A stretch of 64,000 bases of DNA from Lysinibacillus odysseyi 34hs-1 = NBRC 100172 (GTDB taxonomy: Bacteria > Bacillota > Bacilli > Bacillales_A > Planococcaceae), in contig NZ_BCVX01000006.1 of NCBI RefSeq assembly GCF_001591965.1, positions 124,001 through 188,000 of the forward strand, read 5' to 3'. Below are positions 24,873 through 33,904 of the stretch, piece after piece (positions within the stretch are counted from its first letter, which is position 1; every line of letters starts with the position of its first letter). The notes beneath the pieces are model-generated. The model was not told the origin of the DNA, searched no databases, and saw only the letters and a program-made list of their open reading frames with translations. Made by a program: the position numbers and the translations under genes.

Positions 24873-25517
24873 TTATATATTCTTTACCGCCTCTATAATT
24901 GGCACCTCACCTGACACAAGATCAAATGATTTATTGAAGGTGCTCTCTTCATTTATAACCGCGAGAATAGTTTTCGCCACGTCTTCTCTTGGAATACTTC
25001 CTCTTTCAAGGTTTTCCGCTATAGTTACTTTAGCGGTACCAGGCTCATTCAGAAGTCCTCCAGGGCGGATGATTGTGTAGGTTAATTTGCTTTGAACGAG
25101 GATTCGGTCAGCATAATGTTTCGCAACATAGTAAGGCTTAATTTGTTCATTCCAATTTTGGCGATTGTGTGCCTGTAGCGCACTGACCATAATAAATCGT
25201 TGTGCTCCTGCATTTTCAGCTGCTTCCATTACTTTCACAGCCCCATCAAGATCAATGAGCAATGTTTTGTCATACCCAGTTTTTCCGCCTGAGCCTGCTG
25301 TAAAGACGACCGCATCACTGCCCTTTAACGCTTTTTCAAGCTCTACAACCGTTCCTTCAAGATTCCCTAGGACTGTTTCCACCCCAAAGTCTTCAAACTC
25401 CCTTGCCTGCTGCTCTGTTCGAACGAACGCAGTAACACTGTACTGATCACTCTCCTTTAACAGCTTCACCAATTGTTTGCCGATCTGTCCATTAGCTCCA
25501 ACGACTAATACTTTCAA
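24873..25517 (-). CDS. yhfK: NAD(P)-binding SDR, YhfK-like
   Basis: An atypical short-chain dehydrogenase of 214 residues, the same length as B. subtilis YhfK, which it resembles closely. It has VVGANGQIGKQLVKLL at the N-terminus, FTAGSGGKTGYDKTLLIDLDGA, FIMVSALQAHNRQNWNE, PYYVAKHYAD and TIIRPGGLLNEPGT. The start is the TTG at 25517 (AAGGGG 8 bases upstream); the frame is open to 25640 but without an SD. Probable NAD(P)H-dependent reductase of unknown substrate, expressed alone. Confidence 0.88.
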   Translation of the reverse strand: MKVLVVGANGQIGKQLVKLLKESDQYSVTAFVRTEQQAREFEDFGVETVLGNLEGTVVELEKALKGSDAVVFTAGSGGKTGYDKTLLIDLDGAVKVMEAAENAGAQRFIMVSALQAHNRQNWNEQIKPYYVAKHYADRILVQSKLTYTIIRPGGLLNEPGTAKVTIAENLERGSIPREDVAKTILAVINEESTFNKSFDLVSGEVPIIEAVKNI

Positions 25518-25828
25518 TCGTATAACCCCTTTCCCTATCGTCCGTTTCATTATTCCATAGACGTTCAGTATTTTAAAAAGAAATGCTCTATCTTTCATTA
25601 ATAGTAAGCCCAAATTATAAAAAATAACGCACCTTTTCATTACACATGTTAGCCAAATAAAGCATATCCAAAGAAGTCAGTTAGAAAGAGCGGAAGTAAA
25701 CTCTTTTAACCTCAACCAGAGGCTCTATGATACGTCTTGAAATAATTAAAAGCAGGAAAATTCAGGTGGATGTTGAAATTCATTACTATAACGCCGCTGT
25801 ATAAGAACGAAAGAAACAGGAGAACAAA

Positions 25829-26707
25829 ATGGACCAATTAGCATACGTAATCAAGAAAATGAACCTGCATGTTTTAGCGGTGGAAGGCGTGCCTGAATCA
25901 TTCAGCTCTGCTGTATACCGGTTAAAGCTTTCAAGTCAGGAGACTGTCTTTCTTAAAATCCCTTACACAACGGAGAAGCTGGTACGGGAGGCCGAGGCAT
26001 TGGAGGTATTACGGGAGACTATACGAGTGCCTGATGTCCTGGACTATTGGGAAGGAGATGAAGAAATTACAGGTGCCCTGCTGCTGTCTTGCATACAAGG
26101 GCAGCCCGTTCCTAAAAAGGTAGATAACAAACTTGCTTATGATATTGGCGTAAATCACGCAACGCTGCATACCGTTACGCCTGACGTCACGAAGGAATAC
26201 CGCGGGCTTTCAAATGTCTACGAGGAATGGGGGACCTTTCTGAATAAGCAATTCTATAACTTTGCGAAAGATGTAGAAGGAGCTATCCCAGCCGATTTAT
26301 ATGATCAAACGCTCGAATTATATGAAGCGTGGAGAAAACTGCTGCCGCCGCCTGATGGTCCGTGCTTTATTCACAGGGATTTCCGGTCGGCAAACATACT
26401 AACTAGTAATAATCAGGTATCCGGTATTATCGACTTTGAAACCGCCCGATTCGGCTCTACGGAAATCGACTTTACGAAAATCAATCGTGATATCTTTTTG
26501 CACAACCCGGGGACACGTGAAGCCTACCAGGAAGGCTACCGCTCCGTTCGGCCGCTCATCGATCTTGACATGATCCTGCCCTTTTACCGCTTTACCGATG
26601 CTTTTACTTCATTAGGCTGGTGCAGACAGCGGGGGCTTGAAAAGCATCAGGCATTTTTTGATGAGAACTTGGCTATTTTGAAAGGGCTTTTATTAGCCTT
26701 TAGATGA
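25829..26707 (+). CDS. Aminoglycoside phosphotransferase-like kinase
   Basis: A 292-residue protein-kinase-like phosphotransferase (APH/choline kinase superfamily). The N-lobe has SSAVYRLKLSSQETVFLKIPY with the ATP-binding Lys. The catalytic loop is CFIHRDFRSANIL (HxDxxxxN) near residues 185-197 and the metal-binding Asp is in SGIIDFETA. Substrate unknown; chromosomal members often phosphorylate small alcohols rather than antibiotics, so resistance should not be assumed. SD AGGAGAACAAA. A decayed partial copy of its 5' end lies at 18914-19035. Confidence 0.87.
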   Translation: MDQLAYVIKKMNLHVLAVEGVPESFSSAVYRLKLSSQETVFLKIPYTTEKLVREAEALEVLRETIRVPDVLDYWEGDEEITGALLLSCIQGQPVPKKVDNKLAYDIGVNHATLHTVTPDVTKEYRGLSNVYEEWGTFLNKQFYNFAKDVEGAIPADLYDQTLELYEAWRKLLPPPDGPCFIHRDFRSANILTSNNQVSGIIDFETARFGSTEIDFTKINRDIFLHNPGTREAYQEGYRSVRPLIDLDMILPFYRFTDAFTSLGWCRQRGLEKHQAFFDENLAILKGLLLAFR

Positions 26708-26726
26708 ATTCCCCACATAGGAAAAC

Positions 26727-26763
26727 CCCCTTGTATTTTGGATATTGATTAAAATATAAGGGG
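26727..26763. terminator. Bidirectional terminator-like hairpin
   Basis: CCCCTTGTATTTT (26727-26739) pairs with 26751-26763 (one G-T), between the convergent phosphotransferase and DUF4279 genes. T-rich flank GGGTTTTCC on the minus strand. Confidence 0.65.
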
Positions 26764-26795
26764 TAACCCAACTTCCATAAAAAGCAATTAGCCCT

Positions 26796-27212
26796 CTAAT
26801 CTATTACCTTATCAATATATACGTCAATATACGCACCGATTTCATGGGCAAATGCGATGACTTCCGGCTCCACCCGCATTCCCGGTGTCTGTGCCCAATA
26901 AAATGAATAAAGAGCAAAAAATTTAGCTTCAAGCTGATATTTCGCCCTATATTTATTAATCAATGGGATATGAGGACGCAACTGTCTTATGATCGTTTCA
27001 AAGAATTCCCTGTCTTCCTCTTCCTTATAACGAATTTTCATATCCTCTGTCTGGATACTCCAAACCGTTTCAAACCGACTAAAATCGGGTTTAAATGTAT
27101 CCCCTTTTTTATAGCACGTTGTCGGCTTAATCCCGATTTCTTCCGTGAACGCTTCAACAGGCCAATCGTCGCCGTATAATGTAAATTCAACTCTCACTAT
27201 ATCTTTTTTCAT
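26796..27212 (-). CDS. DUF4279 domain-containing protein
   Basis: A 138-residue soluble protein whose opening (VEFTLYGDDWPVEAFTEEIGIKPT), GDT, WSIQT and C-terminal EPEVIAFAHEIGAYIDVYI fit the DUF4279 family, small alpha/beta proteins of unknown role, some found near toxin-immunity loci. No catalytic residues are evident. The next upstream gene on the strand (27243) ends 30 bases away, so the two may be co-transcribed. Confidence 0.8.
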   Translation of the reverse strand: MKKDIVRVEFTLYGDDWPVEAFTEEIGIKPTTCYKKGDTFKPDFSRFETVWSIQTEDMKIRYKEEEDREFFETIIRQLRPHIPLINKYRAKYQLEAKFFALYSFYWAQTPGMRVEPEVIAFAHEIGAYIDVYIDKVID

Positions 27213-27242
27213 TTTGGTACCTTTTTGTCCCTTTGCAAAATG

Positions 27243-27800
27243 CTACCGGTAGTCGTCATGAATCGGCTCAAATAGTGCTTCCTCTGAGCTTCTCACTACA
27301 GAAAAATTGTCTACGTTGTAGTGGCCATGCAATGTTTTATTATGATGTGCGATAATCTGCTTGGCGGATAATACTGTAGAGTCAGTCGTTGAATGTCCGT
27401 TCTCTACAAGCGTCACGTCAAACCCGTTCACTGTTGCCGTCCTGACAGCCGTGTCGATACAATACTCTGTCTGGCAGCCCATTACGACAAGATGGCCCAC
27501 TTCACTATTCTGTAAATAACGAAGCAGCTCCGTTCCGTAGAAGGCATTTGTCGCCTGCTTATTGAACATCGGTGCTCCCTGAGGGACATGTATGTCCCGG
27601 TGCACTTGAAAACCATCACCCTCGCCCCCTGCAACATCCACATCCCGCACGAAAAGAATCGGTATCTCTCGCTTCTCTGCTTCCTCTATCACGTTGTTAA
27701 TCGTTTGGATCAGCTTCTCTTTTTCATAGACAGGCTTCTGTTCCCCCTTACCTTCTATCAATTCCTGTTGTGCATCAATAATCAGCAGCGCTTGTTTCAT
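27243..27800 (-). CDS. Cysteine hydrolase, isochorismatase-like
   Basis: A 185-residue hydrolase of the isochorismatase/nicotinamidase superfamily. The catalytic Asp is D9 (LLIIDAQQEL), the Lys lies in FNKQATNAF and the nucleophile Cys in VVMGCQTEYCIDTAV, the normal Asp-Lys-Cys triad. No full nicotinamidase metal site is seen, so an amidase or hydrolase of unknown substrate is the safe call. It lies in a same-strand run with DUF4279 downstream and a Nudix gene upstream. Confidence 0.87.
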   Translation of the reverse strand: MKQALLIIDAQQELIEGKGEQKPVYEKEKLIQTINNVIEEAEKREIPILFVRDVDVAGGEGDGFQVHRDIHVPQGAPMFNKQATNAFYGTELLRYLQNSEVGHLVVMGCQTEYCIDTAVRTATVNGFDVTLVENGHSTTDSTVLSAKQIIAHHNKTLHGHYNVDNFSVVRSSEEALFEPIHDDYR

Positions 27801-27899
27801 TTTACATCCCCTTTATTTTTCGTTAAAGCTGTGCTTCTTTTAGGCTCATTTTTACAAGATAATAAAATCATTGGAGCGAAATACCAGCTAAACAATGTA

Positions 27900-28364
27900 T
27901 CAATTCATATCTCCCAGATAAACCGGAGATTTCACACCATTAAAGTATTCCATAATATATTTCCGTAACTCTTTAGGATATAACCTATATCGGAGCAAAT
28001 CATTTACAGGCACCCATTCCATCCCAACTTGATGACTGTCAGGATTAGTAGGCTCTTTATCGTTATGTGCTTCTTCTACGATTTTACTAGTAAAATAATA
28101 CTCAACTTGATGAAGATTATAATCAAACGGCCAATGTTCGTGATTTCGTCCGATATACTCCCGGATATGAAGCAGTTCGCCGACTTCTACCTGGTGGCCA
28201 ATCTCCTCCACGCACTCTCTGATTAATGCTTGATGGATTGTCTCCCCGTGTTCCTGCCCACCGCCGGGGAAAAGATAAAAATAGCCATCTTTGTCTTGAT
28301 TTTTTGTTAATAAAACCTTGTCCCCGCTAATAATAATGGCTTTTGCCGAATTTCTAATATGCAT
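27900..28364 (-). CDS. Nudix hydrolase
   Basis: A 154-residue enzyme that hydrolyses a nucleoside diphosphate linked to another group. The Nudix box GGGQEHGETIHQALIRECVEEIG carries the REx2EE metal-binding core (residues about 34-56). N-terminal AKAIIISGDKVLLTKN is strand 1 of the fold. Substrate not predictable. Located about 100 bases upstream of the isochorismatase-like gene on the same strand. Confidence 0.88.
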   Translation of the reverse strand: MHIRNSAKAIIISGDKVLLTKNQDKDGYFYLFPGGGQEHGETIHQALIRECVEEIGHQVEVGELLHIREYIGRNHEHWPFDYNLHQVEYYFTSKIVEEAHNDKEPTNPDSHQVGMEWVPVNDLLRYRLYPKELRKYIMEYFNGVKSPVYLGDMN

Positions 28365-28433
28365 TTCCCTTCCTCCTCTATTTCCAGCCCCTTACTTCAC
28401 TTTGCCTTCTGCTAAAAGACCCTCGCCCTTCCA

Positions 28434-28868
28434 TCAATCAACGGAACTATCCGCTTGATATTTCATCCCGATTTGTATCACAAGAGCAATGCTGATGCAG
28501 GCAGCAAGCAGCAGTATCAACCGTTCTCCTTCATACAATTCAAACGTAAAACTTATACTAAAGAAAAAAACACAGCTGAGAGAGTTTACAGTAAATATAA
28601 ACCCCCAGATAGCTGCCTTCACTTTCCGGTACATCCGATGACCAGCCAAATATCTTATATAAATAAAACAAACCAATCCGAATGCAAATAGTATAAGTAG
28701 GGACTTTCCAGTAGACGAGGCGAATGGAACCCTCTCCTCCCCCGGCATATCTACCAGAAGAAAATTTACATAATTGAGCAAGTTAAAAGTTAGGACAAAT
28801 AGAAAAACATAGAGGAAGAAAACCCACTCAGCTATATAAAATACCGGAACTATTATCTTTTTAGCCAT
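28434..28868 (-). CDS. Hypothetical four-helix membrane protein
   Basis: A 144-residue protein with four hydrophobic segments (about residues 8-35, 53-72, 84-106 and 116-134) joined by short charged loops. It starts at an ATG preceded by a modest SD (GGCGGGTGGG). No family is recognised and no conserved polar residues inside the membrane stand out. It is separate from its neighbours by about 70 and 150 bases. Confidence 0.7.
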   Translation of the reverse strand: MAKKIIVPVFYIAEWVFFLYVFLFVLTFNLLNYVNFLLVDMPGEERVPFASSTGKSLLILFAFGLVCFIYIRYLAGHRMYRKVKAAIWGFIFTVNSLSCVFFFSISFTFELYEGERLILLLAACISIALVIQIGMKYQADSSVD

Positions 28869-29017
28869 TTTCCCACCCGCCGTTTCGTTTGTATTTTACA
28901 TGAATTTTCCAACTACAAACGAGACGGTGTATATAGTAAAAAGTTCCATTTTAAGGTATTACAAATTGAATGGTTTTTACTTAGCAGATTTGCTTGTATG
29001 TTCTTACTTACCCCTGT

Positions 29018-30049
29018 TTAAAAAAACGACTCTTTCAACTTTACCTCGTAAAACCGCATAGCGTGCAGCTCTCCTCGGTATTCAAAAACTCCCTGCTCGA
29101 TTAAATAACGGAGCCGGTATTCGATCCATTCGTCTCCGTTATATTGCTTCGTATGCCCAATCACTTCCCCAACAAGTCGTAGTGCCTTCATAAATTTATG
29201 TGTTTTATGTTTTTTATGCAGGCTGCTTGCACATTCAATGATGAATGAATCTTCCTTGTCTTCCCTGACGTTATGAATTTGTCCATCTTCCCATACTCTT
29301 AGAAGTCCATTTGTTTGAAGGAGAGTTTCCCCTTCCATCCAAAGAGTTGCTCGCTGCTCCAGTTTCAGCAGTTTGATTGGCAGTTGTTCATAAAATAAAA
29401 GGAACTGCTCTCCGTTTATTTCACCGGAAGAGCGCGGATAAAAATCCTCTTCCCGAAAAGGTATATCAAATAATTTATGATACGCTTCGAAAGTATTGAT
29501 TGTCTTTATCTCATTCGCTTTTTCTTTCAATAGATAGAGTACAACGCGCAGCGCTGTCTGCTCAGCTGCGTTTTCACATGTCCAGATAATGACTTGCTGA
29601 TGCGGCTGGATAGCCTCGATTTGCTGCATTGCTTTTTCCATGTTACGCTTAACAGTTTCTAAATCATCAAACTCATCACGGAAATGGTTTTTAAGCCACT
29701 TAAAACGGTTGTCCAACCCTTCTTTTGTATGTAATGCTTGTATAGGGCCAACTGATAAGTAGCCTGGCAGCGTGATGACTGATTCCGTTTTTTCATATGG
29801 CGTGTCACGAAATGCATGCTTTAAACTGCCTCCTGCCGACTCACCAAATATAATATGTACCGTTTGTGGTTTACTGGTTTGTTCAGTATGGTTCTTCCTG
29901 AGCAAAAACTTTTTTGTATTCTTCAACATTTTAGAAATCTGCTCTGTATTTCCTTGTTCGTTCTGCAGCAATAGCAGGAACAACAGACTTTTTGCTTCGT
30001 GATTCTCCAGTTTGTTGATCGCCTGCTTTAGCTGATCAATCGTTTCCAT
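29018..30049 (-). CDS. DUF1835 domain-containing protein
   Basis: A 343-residue protein. A short helical leader (residues 1-55) is followed by the DUF1835 domain starting VHIIFGESAGGSLKHAF, with PLGYLSVGPI-type and HQQVIIWTCENAAEQTALR segments, and a C-terminal helical domain of the kind usually paired with it (DUF3658; EWIEYRLRYLIEQGVFEYRG). Function unknown. It begins 10 bases after the DJ-1/PfpI gene stop on the same strand and is likely co-transcribed with it. Confidence 0.83.
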   Translation of the reverse strand: METIDQLKQAINKLENHEAKSLLFLLLLQNEQGNTEQISKMLKNTKKFLLRKNHTEQTSKPQTVHIIFGESAGGSLKHAFRDTPYEKTESVITLPGYLSVGPIQALHTKEGLDNRFKWLKNHFRDEFDDLETVKRNMEKAMQQIEAIQPHQQVIIWTCENAAEQTALRVVLYLLKEKANEIKTINTFEAYHKLFDIPFREEDFYPRSSGEINGEQFLLFYEQLPIKLLKLEQRATLWMEGETLLQTNGLLRVWEDGQIHNVREDKEDSFIIECASSLHKKHKTHKFMKALRLVGEVIGHTKQYNGDEWIEYRLRYLIEQGVFEYRGELHAMRFYEVKLKESFF

Positions 30050-30059
30050 TACTTGCCCC

Positions 30060-30668
30060 CTATTTTACGGGATTCTGCTGGCAAATATTAAACCCCATTA
30101 AATCCCGCACCTTTTCAGTATTCTCTTTTGATGTCAGCATCTCCAGCAGCAAGAACGCTACGTCGATTGCCGTACCCGGATTCGAAGATGTGATAATATG
30201 TTCGTCCACTACAATCCGTTCAGTCGATACGTGCACTCCATAGGATGCAAGCTGTGCCATACGGATGCTTGTCGGATGACTATAGGTCGTCGCTTTTCGT
30301 CCGTACAAAACTCCACTGTGAGCCAGGGCTAACGAAGCGACACAGATCGAAGCAATTGGTTTTTTATATTGATTAAAGTGTCGGATAATCTTAGAAAATA
30401 TCTCGCCGAAAGCCTCTTCATAAAAACCTGCTTCCTCAAATCCGCCGGGTATCGCCAGAGCATCGAATTCTTCCAAGTTGAGATCCTGCACAAGTTTTTC
30501 AGGTGTTACATTGAAATTCCATGTTGCCTGCAGGTATGGGCGGATTCCAGCAGTGATAACCTCCGTCGTGCCGTCTCCCTCCAGCTGATTCCAGCCGAGC
30601 ACGTCCGTAAACACGCTCGCCTCATATGCTTCAAATCCATTTGCCAATAACAATAAAATCTTCTTCAT
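30060..30668 (-). CDS. DJ-1/PfpI family protein
   Basis: A 202-residue glutamine-amidotransferase-like fold. It has LLLANGFEAYEASVF at the N-terminus, AIPGGFEEAGFYEEAFG and the nucleophile elbow ASICVASLALAHSG with Cys near 109, followed by ATTYSH. The family includes glyoxalase-III, deglycase-like and protease-like members; the activity here is not resolved. It starts after AAGGAGGAGATTTAG. An Lrp regulator lies divergently 138 bases away and is a candidate controller of this gene and the DUF1835 gene. Confidence 0.87.
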   Translation of the reverse strand: MKKILLLLANGFEAYEASVFTDVLGWNQLEGDGTTEVITAGIRPYLQATWNFNVTPEKLVQDLNLEEFDALAIPGGFEEAGFYEEAFGEIFSKIIRHFNQYKKPIASICVASLALAHSGVLYGRKATTYSHPTSIRMAQLASYGVHVSTERIVVDEHIITSSNPGTAIDVAFLLLEMLTSKENTEKVRDLMGFNICQQNPVK

Positions 30669-30806
30669 CTAAATCTCCTCCTTACTTTTCACTAGTGTAA
30701 GGATTTTTCTTCTGTTCTTGAATAATTTAAAAAACGGATTTTATTGAATTCACTTTTATTTTTATGGATAATTCATAGAAAGACTTAATTTAATAAAGGA
30801 GACAAT

Positions 30807-31223
30807 ATGGATACAATTGATTACGAAATTTTGAAGCAGTTAGAGCGTAATGCAAAATGCACGACAAAAGAGATTGCGTCGCACGTTCACCTCTCTCCCC
30901 CTGCAGTCGCAGAAAGAATTAAGAAGCTAGAAGAACAAGAAATCATCACCGGCTATTACGCCTCAATTGATTTTAAAAAGCTCGACCGCCCAATCGTAGC
31001 CCTCGTTCTGTTTAAATCCAGCGACTGCAAAAAACTGTCGGCGTTCTGCTGCAGCCATCCAGATGTATTGGAGTGTTACCGGGTAGCGGGTGAAATCAGC
31101 TATATCGTCAAAATCGCCACGCAATCTGTCGAAACACTCGAGCAATTCATCGATCAGGCCATGCCGTACGGAACTCCCTCGACGAATATCGTGCTGTCCG
31201 GACAGAAAAATATGGTTTTCTGA
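30807..31223 (+). CDS. Lrp/AsnC family transcriptional regulator
   Basis: A 138-residue regulator. The winged helix is at residues 1-55 (DTIDYEILKQLERNAKCTTKEIASHVHLSPPAVAERIKKLEEQEIITGYYA), followed by the RAM ligand domain (residues about 65-138; ECYRVAGEISYIVKIATQSVETLEQFI). It starts behind AAAGGAGAC. Proteins of this family are often regulated by amino acids. It is divergent from the PfpI gene. Confidence 0.9.
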   Translation: MDTIDYEILKQLERNAKCTTKEIASHVHLSPPAVAERIKKLEEQEIITGYYASIDFKKLDRPIVALVLFKSSDCKKLSAFCCSHPDVLECYRVAGEISYIVKIATQSVETLEQFIDQAMPYGTPSTNIVLSGQKNMVF

Positions 31224-31333
31224 ATCGGAGGGTGTGCTCTGATACGCCAGCTCCTTATTACGAATAGAACAGGTGAATATCGCTGCGCCCAAGATTCTGT
31301 TTTATATATTCCTTTATTAGCAGTCCTATAAGA

Positions 31334-31972
31334 TCAATGGGAAATGAATGGCGCTTTCTTTATATACTTAAAGTCATTTATCTGGCTGATGATAAAGGAC
31401 GCTATATCTTGATTGGTAATTTTCGTACCGGGCATATCTACGAGATTTTCCTTTACATGAGCCGTTTTTATCCCATCAATGATAAAAGGGAGCCTGATCA
31501 GTGTCCATTCAATATGTTCAGTTTCGTTTAAAATCTCCCATTCCCTTTTTTTATCTTTCATCATAGTAGAAAGGAAAATATCAAACATCTTTGCTCCAAT
31601 TCGGTTCCAAATACTCTTTTTATCACCCTCGATTGTTAGGGAACCACCTGTAACACCGATATAGCGTCTAATTTCAAATTCCTTCATGGCGTCCAGTATA
31701 TTTTCCGTTGACTCACTATATATAGGCTTATCTTTGTAAGGCTGACCAAACGTATTAATTACAGTTCCGCAGCCTTTCAGTAAAAGACGGATAGCCTCTA
31801 TATCCTGTATACTCCCTTTAACGATTTCAATGCTTTTGTCCAGATGTTTCAATTTCCCCGGGTCTCTCACCAGCATGCGCACTTGATATCCTTTTTGTAG
31901 AGCCTCTGCTGCTATATGACGACCTGCTTTCCCTGTTCCTCCGATAATGGCCACCTTTTGAGGATTGTTCAT
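31334..31972 (-). CDS. NAD(P)H-binding SDR-like protein
   Basis: A 212-residue Rossmann protein: VAIIGGTGKAGRHIAAEAL at the start, LVRDPGKL after strand 2, then VINTFGQPY, RRYIGVTGGSL and TLIRLPFI. It belongs to the NAD(P)-binding (NmrA/YwnB-like) branch without the Tyr-xxx-Lys pair, so it may be a reductase or a redox sensor. The start is the ATG at 31972, six bases after GGAGG; an upstream start at 32038 lacks an SD. Confidence 0.83.
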   Translation of the reverse strand: MNNPQKVAIIGGTGKAGRHIAAEALQKGYQVRMLVRDPGKLKHLDKSIEIVKGSIQDIEAIRLLLKGCGTVINTFGQPYKDKPIYSESTENILDAMKEFEIRRYIGVTGGSLTIEGDKKSIWNRIGAKMFDIFLSTMMKDKKREWEILNETEHIEWTLIRLPFIIDGIKTAHVKENLVDMPGTKITNQDIASFIISQINDFKYIKKAPFISH

Positions 31973-32158
31973 ATATACCTCCAGCGAATGTAATACTTCG
32001 TATACGCTTAAGGGAGTAAAGAGGTTCCGATAATTCACCTATTCCGTATTACTTTTCCATAAAACTTGATTGTCCCTATCCTCAACCCGGGTCAACTAAT
32101 TTATTTATTCCAACTTTCCTCTCTTTTTAAAAAAAATATCATGTAACATTAACTTTTA

Positions 32159-32185
32159 TGAAAGAATTTACCTGTTTGCACCGTC
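32159..32185 (+). promoter_or_regulatory. ECF-type promoter
   Basis: TGAAAG (32159-32164), 17 bases, then CGTC (32182-32185). This matches the TGAAAC-N16/17-CGTC pattern of Bacillus ECF sigma factors. It stands directly before the sigma gene at 32212, so autoregulation is likely. Transcription starting near 32193 would leave the SD but exclude the upstream ATG at 32194 as a normal start. Confidence 0.55.
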
Positions 32186-32211
32186 TATTATAAATGAAAG
32201 GAGGCGGCGAT

Positions 32212-32733
32212 GTGGAATTTGAAGAAGTTGTCCATACATACAGCAAGCATATTTATCAGACCGCTTATCTATATACGAAGAACCGGCAGGCGGCTGAAGA
32301 TATTACACAGGAAGTGCTGCTCGCCTTTTATAAAAAGCAGGGCCAGTTTCGTCAGGAAGCTTCTCTAAAGACATACTTAACAAAATTGACCTATAACCGG
32401 TGCCATGATTATCTTCGGAGCTGGAAGAACAAAACACATGAATGGCTGGAGAAATTCACATTTCGAAGCAGGCAATCCGTAGAAATTCAGGTTGCCAATC
32501 GGGCGAGAAAAGAGGATGTCCTAAATACAGTGCTTGCCTTGCCGGTTATTTATAGGGAAGTCATCGTTCTCTACTACTTTAACGAATTAAAAGGACGGGA
32601 GATTGCTGGGATTTTACAATGCTCAGAAAATACGGTCCATACACGGTTAAAACGGGCAAAGAATTTATTAAGCAAGGAGTTGCGAGAATGGGAGGTACAG
32701 CTGGATGAAGAAACGATTGGAAACAGAGATTGA
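32212..32733 (+). CDS. ECF-type RNA polymerase sigma factor
   Basis: A 173-residue sigma factor. Region 2 reads IYQTAYLYTKNRQAAEDITQEVLLAFYKKQGQF and SLKTYLTKLTYNRCHDYLR. Region 4 reads LPVIYREVIVLYYFNELKGREIAGILQCSENTVHTRLKRAKNLL. The start was placed at GTG 32212, seven bases behind AGGAGG; the ATG at 32194 lies upstream of that SD. The 3' end overlaps the putative anti-sigma gene by 29 bases. An ECF-type promoter just upstream suggests self-control. Confidence 0.9.
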   Translation: MEFEEVVHTYSKHIYQTAYLYTKNRQAAEDITQEVLLAFYKKQGQFRQEASLKTYLTKLTYNRCHDYLRSWKNKTHEWLEKFTFRSRQSVEIQVANRARKEDVLNTVLALPVIYREVIVLYYFNELKGREIAGILQCSENTVHTRLKRAKNLLSKELREWEVQLDEETIGNRD

Positions 32734-33820
32734 ACAACAAGCCCCCTACCGCCAAGGGCTCGAACAGCGAATTATACAGAAAACGAAACAGCAGCATAAC
32801 GGAAAATACCGGATTGTTCTGGCAGGATTTCTTGTCTTGCTTTTATGTGCCGGTGCCCTGTTTTTAAAAGAAGAGCCCATGCTAACAAGTGGTGAAAATA
32901 AAGCAGATGTACATGTCGAGGCGGCGATGATTCCAGGTGATGATGGATACGTGTATATGAACTCGGTGACAAAAGTGACACACAATGGCAAGCAGAAGAT
33001 TATGGAGCTCCAGATGATCGAAGACTATTATTTACAGGACGGCACCTATAAGGAAACGAAGCTAACAACCGGTTATTTGGAAAAGACAGGTGAAGAGGTC
33101 ATTGACAATGTACAAAAAATTGTCGTGATAAACGAACCATCGACCGTCGTTGTCGCAGAAGAAATGACCGGGAAGGTCGTCAAAAACGGCGAGAGGTTTG
33201 TGGAAAAACAGATTGCCCGCATGTTCGGGAAGCCCGATGAAAAGAAAAATTTGCGTCATTTGGCGTTTTTTACGGTAAATGAACATGATCCTATTTTTGC
33301 GCCTGAAGATATTTTAGCGCTGCAGCAAATATTTGGACAGATTGTTTGGCATGAAGGTGTCGAAAAGGAAATGGTACGTGGTCCTGACGCAAAGCTGGCA
33401 CTGTTCATCCGCTATGATGCGAACGAGCCGGAGCGGCTATTAGAGTACAACATCTGGATCGGAAAGGCGAAAATTATGTTTAGTGGGGAAGATGGCTATG
33501 GCGAACTTACCGGAGAACATGTAGTAGCACTATTAACAGACTACCTGCAAACTGATGCAGAAGCACATAACGCTTACAAAACAATTTCCGACCCTGAAGA
33601 TATAGAAGCAGCGAAGGAGCTAATTAAAACAGCACACCAGATGCCCGGTATCGCTAATATGGCTGATCCTGACATGAGTTTCGAACTGGAAGGAGAACAA
33701 TATTTTTTATGGTGGAATGAAAATGGCTCACCCTCGCTTATGCACGCAGATGATACACATACGGTCTATACAATTTCCGAAACAGCCGAACTAAAAGCCA
33801 TTTTAAAGCGGATTCAGTAA
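32705..33820 (+). CDS. Probable anti-sigma factor, single-pass membrane protein
   Basis: A 371-residue protein with a short cytosolic tail (residues 1-34), one membrane helix (about 36-53, IVLAGFLVLLLCAGALFL) and a large exported part. The outer part is rich in charged residues and beta strands. It shows no DUF4179 signature and no domain I can name. Its position, overlapping the sigma gene by 29 bases, and its topology make it the likely membrane anchor and sensor for that sigma factor. It ends before a hairpin at 33863-33898. Confidence 0.72.
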   Translation: MKKRLETEIEQQAPYRQGLEQRIIQKTKQQHNGKYRIVLAGFLVLLLCAGALFLKEEPMLTSGENKADVHVEAAMIPGDDGYVYMNSVTKVTHNGKQKIMELQMIEDYYLQDGTYKETKLTTGYLEKTGEEVIDNVQKIVVINEPSTVVVAEEMTGKVVKNGERFVEKQIARMFGKPDEKKNLRHLAFFTVNEHDPIFAPEDILALQQIFGQIVWHEGVEKEMVRGPDAKLALFIRYDANEPERLLEYNIWIGKAKIMFSGEDGYGELTGEHVVALLTDYLQTDAEAHNAYKTISDPEDIEAAKELIKTAHQMPGIANMADPDMSFELEGEQYFLWWNENGSPSLMHADDTHTVYTISETAELKAILKRIQ

Positions 33821-33862
33821 AAAGCCCCCTTTTGAAAAGGATACCTATATATATGAAACCAC

Positions 33863-33898
33863 CCCTGAAACGTGACAGCTGTTCTGCCCGTTTCAGGG
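33863..33898. terminator. Hairpin between convergent genes
   Basis: A 10-bp perfect stem CCCTGAAACG (33863-33872) with 33889-33898. Weak T tracts on both sides; it probably ends the anti-sigma transcript and the convergent thioredoxin gene. Confidence 0.65.
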
Positions 33899-33904
33899 AT
33901 GCTT

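Noticed and set aside
25829-26707. Aminoglycoside resistance gene
   Set aside because: Only the kinase fold is shown; nothing in sequence or context indicates antibiotic substrates or mobility.
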